Positions 33,463 through 34,814 of a DNA stretch of 34,814 nt are shown one piece after another. A model generated the notes under the pieces. It was not told the DNA's origin and ran no database searches. It saw nothing but the letters and a program-made list of their open reading frames with translations. The DNA is taken from assembly GCF_002195995.1 (NCBI RefSeq), contig NZ_NHON01000008.1:92520-127333 (forward strand). Reading direction: 5' to 3'. The number at the start of each line of letters is the position of its first letter. Positions within the stretch are counted from its first letter, which is position 1. This DNA comes from Inquilinus limosus (lineage in GTDB: Bacteria > Pseudomonadota > Alphaproteobacteria > DSM-16000 > Inquilinaceae). Both the position numbers and the translations under genes were made by a program.

Positions 33463-34047
33463 TCAGCGGAGGCCGTCCTCCCCCTTGATCTGGTCCTTGG
33501 TCAGCCCGCCGACCCGGGGCAGGGGGCGGCCGCTGTCGGTCACCGCCACCGCGACCATGATCTCGCCGGCGCGCGGCGCATCGGCGATGCGCACCTCCAT
33601 GCCGTCGAAATGGCTGCGGACATAGGCGGCGTCCTTGTGGCCCAGCGGGATGTCCAGCGCCACCCCCGGCCCGCCGCGCTTCTTCGAGGACGGGATCAGC
33701 GCGGCGCCCTTGCCCAGCACCTTTCGCACCGGCGTGCCCAGCTTCGGATGCAGGATCGCAGCGGCATGCTCCAGCTCGCCGTTCTCGCCGACCGCCGCGG
33801 CCTTGCCGTAGCTCTCCGCCGCCGGGCCGTCGATGCCCAGCGCCGCCACCGCCTTCGCGGCCAGCAGCGCGCCCAGCTCCTCGCCGATCTCGAACAGCTC
33901 GGTCAGGTCTTCGGCATAGCGTCCGGCGAAGGGGTTCTCGATCACCGCCACGGCGGCGGCGCGGCGGGTCGGCGGGGTGACCGGCCGGCCCATCTCCGTC
34001 ACCGTCTCCTCGACGACCGTCACGATCTTGCGGATCTTCGCGCTCAT
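33463..34047 (-). CDS. DUF1185 (AA_synth) family protein, second of a pair
   Basis: A 194-residue protein. It shares with its upstream neighbour AVAVIENPFAGRYAEDL, GKAAAVGENGELEHAAAILH, GGPGVALDIPLGHKDAAYVR and SHFDGMEV, plus the ending IKGEDGLR. These proteins are small, soluble and often encoded beside ABC importers for amides or amino acids, but I know of no settled reaction. The ATG at 34047 overlaps the upstream stop in ATGA, so the two are coupled and may form a heteromer. Compared with its neighbour it lacks the N-terminal GGPAST-type segment and differs around the middle. Function unknown. Confidence 0.82.
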   Translation of the reverse strand: MSAKIRKIVTVVEETVTEMGRPVTPPTRRAAAVAVIENPFAGRYAEDLTELFEIGEELGALLAAKAVAALGIDGPAAESYGKAAAVGENGELEHAAAILHPKLGTPVRKVLGKGAALIPSSKKRGGPGVALDIPLGHKDAAYVRSHFDGMEVRIADAPRAGEIMVAVAVTDSGRPLPRVGGLTKDQIKGEDGLR

Positions 34048-34628
34048 CTGAGACCGTCCTCGCCCTTGATCTCGCTGGCCTTGAGCCCGCCGACGCGGGC
34101 ATGGATGCGGGCGCCGGTGGTCATCACCAGCACCAGCGCGATCTCGTCCGCCTTCGGGCCGTCGGGCACGCCGACCTCCATCGCGTCGAAATGGCTGCGG
34201 ACATAGGAGGCGTCGATATGCGTCACCGGCACGTCCAGCCGCGCGCCAGGCCCGCCGACCTTCTTGGCCGAGGGCACGATCGCCTTGGCGCCGCCCAGCG
34301 CCTCGCGCATGGCGTAGCCGCCGGGGACATGCCACAGCGCGCCATGCTCCAGCTCGCCGGCGGCGCCGACGATGGCACCCTTGCCGTAGCCCTGAATCGC
34401 CTTCGGGTCGCCGCCCAGCGCCCGGATCAGCTGCTGCGCCATGGCCAGTCCCAGCGGCTTCAGGTCGTCCATGAAGCCGGCGATTTCCTCGACATAGCGG
34501 CCGGCGAAGGGGTTGCGGATCACGGCGATGATGGCGCCCCGCCGCAGCGGCGTCGTGGATGCCGGCCCGCCCTCGTGGAAGATCTCCTCGACGGTGACCA
34601 GGCGCTTGCGGATCTCGACCTCAGGCAT
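34044..34628 (-). CDS. DUF1185 (AA_synth) family protein, first of a pair
   Basis: A 194-residue paralogue, same length as the next gene. Conserved stretches are AVIRNPFAGRYVEEIAGFMD, GKGAIVGAAGELEHGALWHV, KKVGGPGARLDVPVTHIDAS and YVRSHFDAMEVGVPDGPKAD, again ending EIKGEDGLR. It leads the pair in the direction of transcription and is the first gene of the second importer cluster in the window. The exact role is unknown; a homologous fold is linked in databases to amino acid metabolism only by structural resemblance. Confidence 0.82.
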   Translation of the reverse strand: MPEVEIRKRLVTVEEIFHEGGPASTTPLRRGAIIAVIRNPFAGRYVEEIAGFMDDLKPLGLAMAQQLIRALGGDPKAIQGYGKGAIVGAAGELEHGALWHVPGGYAMREALGGAKAIVPSAKKVGGPGARLDVPVTHIDASYVRSHFDAMEVGVPDGPKADEIALVLVMTTGARIHARVGGLKASEIKGEDGLR

Positions 34629-34654
34629 GGATCAGGCTCTTTGCTTGGTTTCAT

Positions 34655-34814
34655 TGTCCCCCCTCCCCTTGCGGGAGGGGGGCAGGCGGAGGGGGTTCGT
34701 GACGGTGGAACGGCTTGCCAGGATGGGGGCGGGAGTTGCCTCGGCGTTGTCCCGCCGGATCTCTTCGATCGACAACCCCCTCCCCCTAGCCCCCTCCCGC
34801 AAGGGGAGGGGGGA
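34655..34814. repeat. Palindromic intergenic repeat, type D (cut by window end)
   Basis: CCCCCCTCCCCTTGCGGGAG near 34655 and CCCCCTCCCCCTAGCCCCCT then CGCAAGGGGAGGGGGGA at the end. It resembles 31873-32031 and lies upstream of the DUF1185 pair. No gene is visible in 34629-34814. Confidence 0.75.

Overview
The window is a high-GC (roughly 70%) bacterial chromosome segment with dense short operons and many four-base ATGA or GTGA overlaps. Gene content (two branched-chain-amino-acid-type ABC operons, an alpha/beta-fused 2-oxoacid dehydrogenase E1, a MocE/MocD-like oxygenase set, two RTX proteins) and several families of intergenic palindromes (the 'GTCATTGCGAGCGCAGCGAAGCAATCCA' type given here only as a family description, and 'CCTCTCCCC-AAGGAGAGG' / 'CCCCCTCCCCCTAGCC' types) suggest an Alphaproteobacterium, perhaps a Rhodospirillales relative. 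That placement is inference. I saw no rRNA, tRNA, CRISPR array, transposase or phage gene.

Layout. 118-4165: an Lrp/AsnC regulator divergent from a fused E1 and an E2 acyltransferase of a branched-chain 2-oxoacid dehydrogenase type complex. The E2 linker carries an in-frame copy of one of the palindromic repeats. 4310-6099: an SDR oxidoreductase overlapping a divergent QueA-like gene. 6302-13305 (all leftward): MFS permease, periplasmic binding protein, LivH, LivM, LivG, LivF and a MetE-C-terminal-like protein; an IclR regulator at 13592-14356 is divergent, with two tandem 17-bp operators in the gap. 14596-18049: a leftward operon of membrane diiron desaturase-like oxygenase, Rieske ferredoxin, flavin ferredoxin reductase and SDR, preceded by a LacI regulator (18194-19261). 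A perfect 11-6-11 palindrome upstream of lacI is matched by a near copy upstream of the desaturase, so this is a self-contained regulated oxygenase cluster. 19339-20855: 4-hydroxyphenylpyruvate dioxygenase overlapping a second Rieske protein. 21161-21934: ferredoxin-NADP reductase with a clear terminator.

22157-24100: an enamidase-like amidohydrolase, then a ParDE toxin-antitoxin pair sitting between two copies of the amidohydrolase 3' end. 24298-27738: two divergent RTX calcium-binding proteins with serralysin-type C-termini. 28039-34628 (all leftward): two tandem DUF1185 (AA_synth) paralogues, a periplasmic binding protein, a natural LivH-LivM fusion, LivG, LivF and a MarR regulator, separated in places by palindromic repeats.

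How the genes work together. Most of the window is nutrient capture and oxidative catabolism: two ABC importers with dedicated accessory enzymes, an aromatic amino acid catabolic dioxygenase, a branched-chain oxoacid dehydrogenase and an electron-transfer-fed oxygenase, each with a local regulator. The strongest candidates for a poorly described system are the LacI-controlled desaturase/Rieske/reductase/SDR cluster, the SDR/QueA-like pair, and the DUF1185 pair tied to a fused-permease importer.
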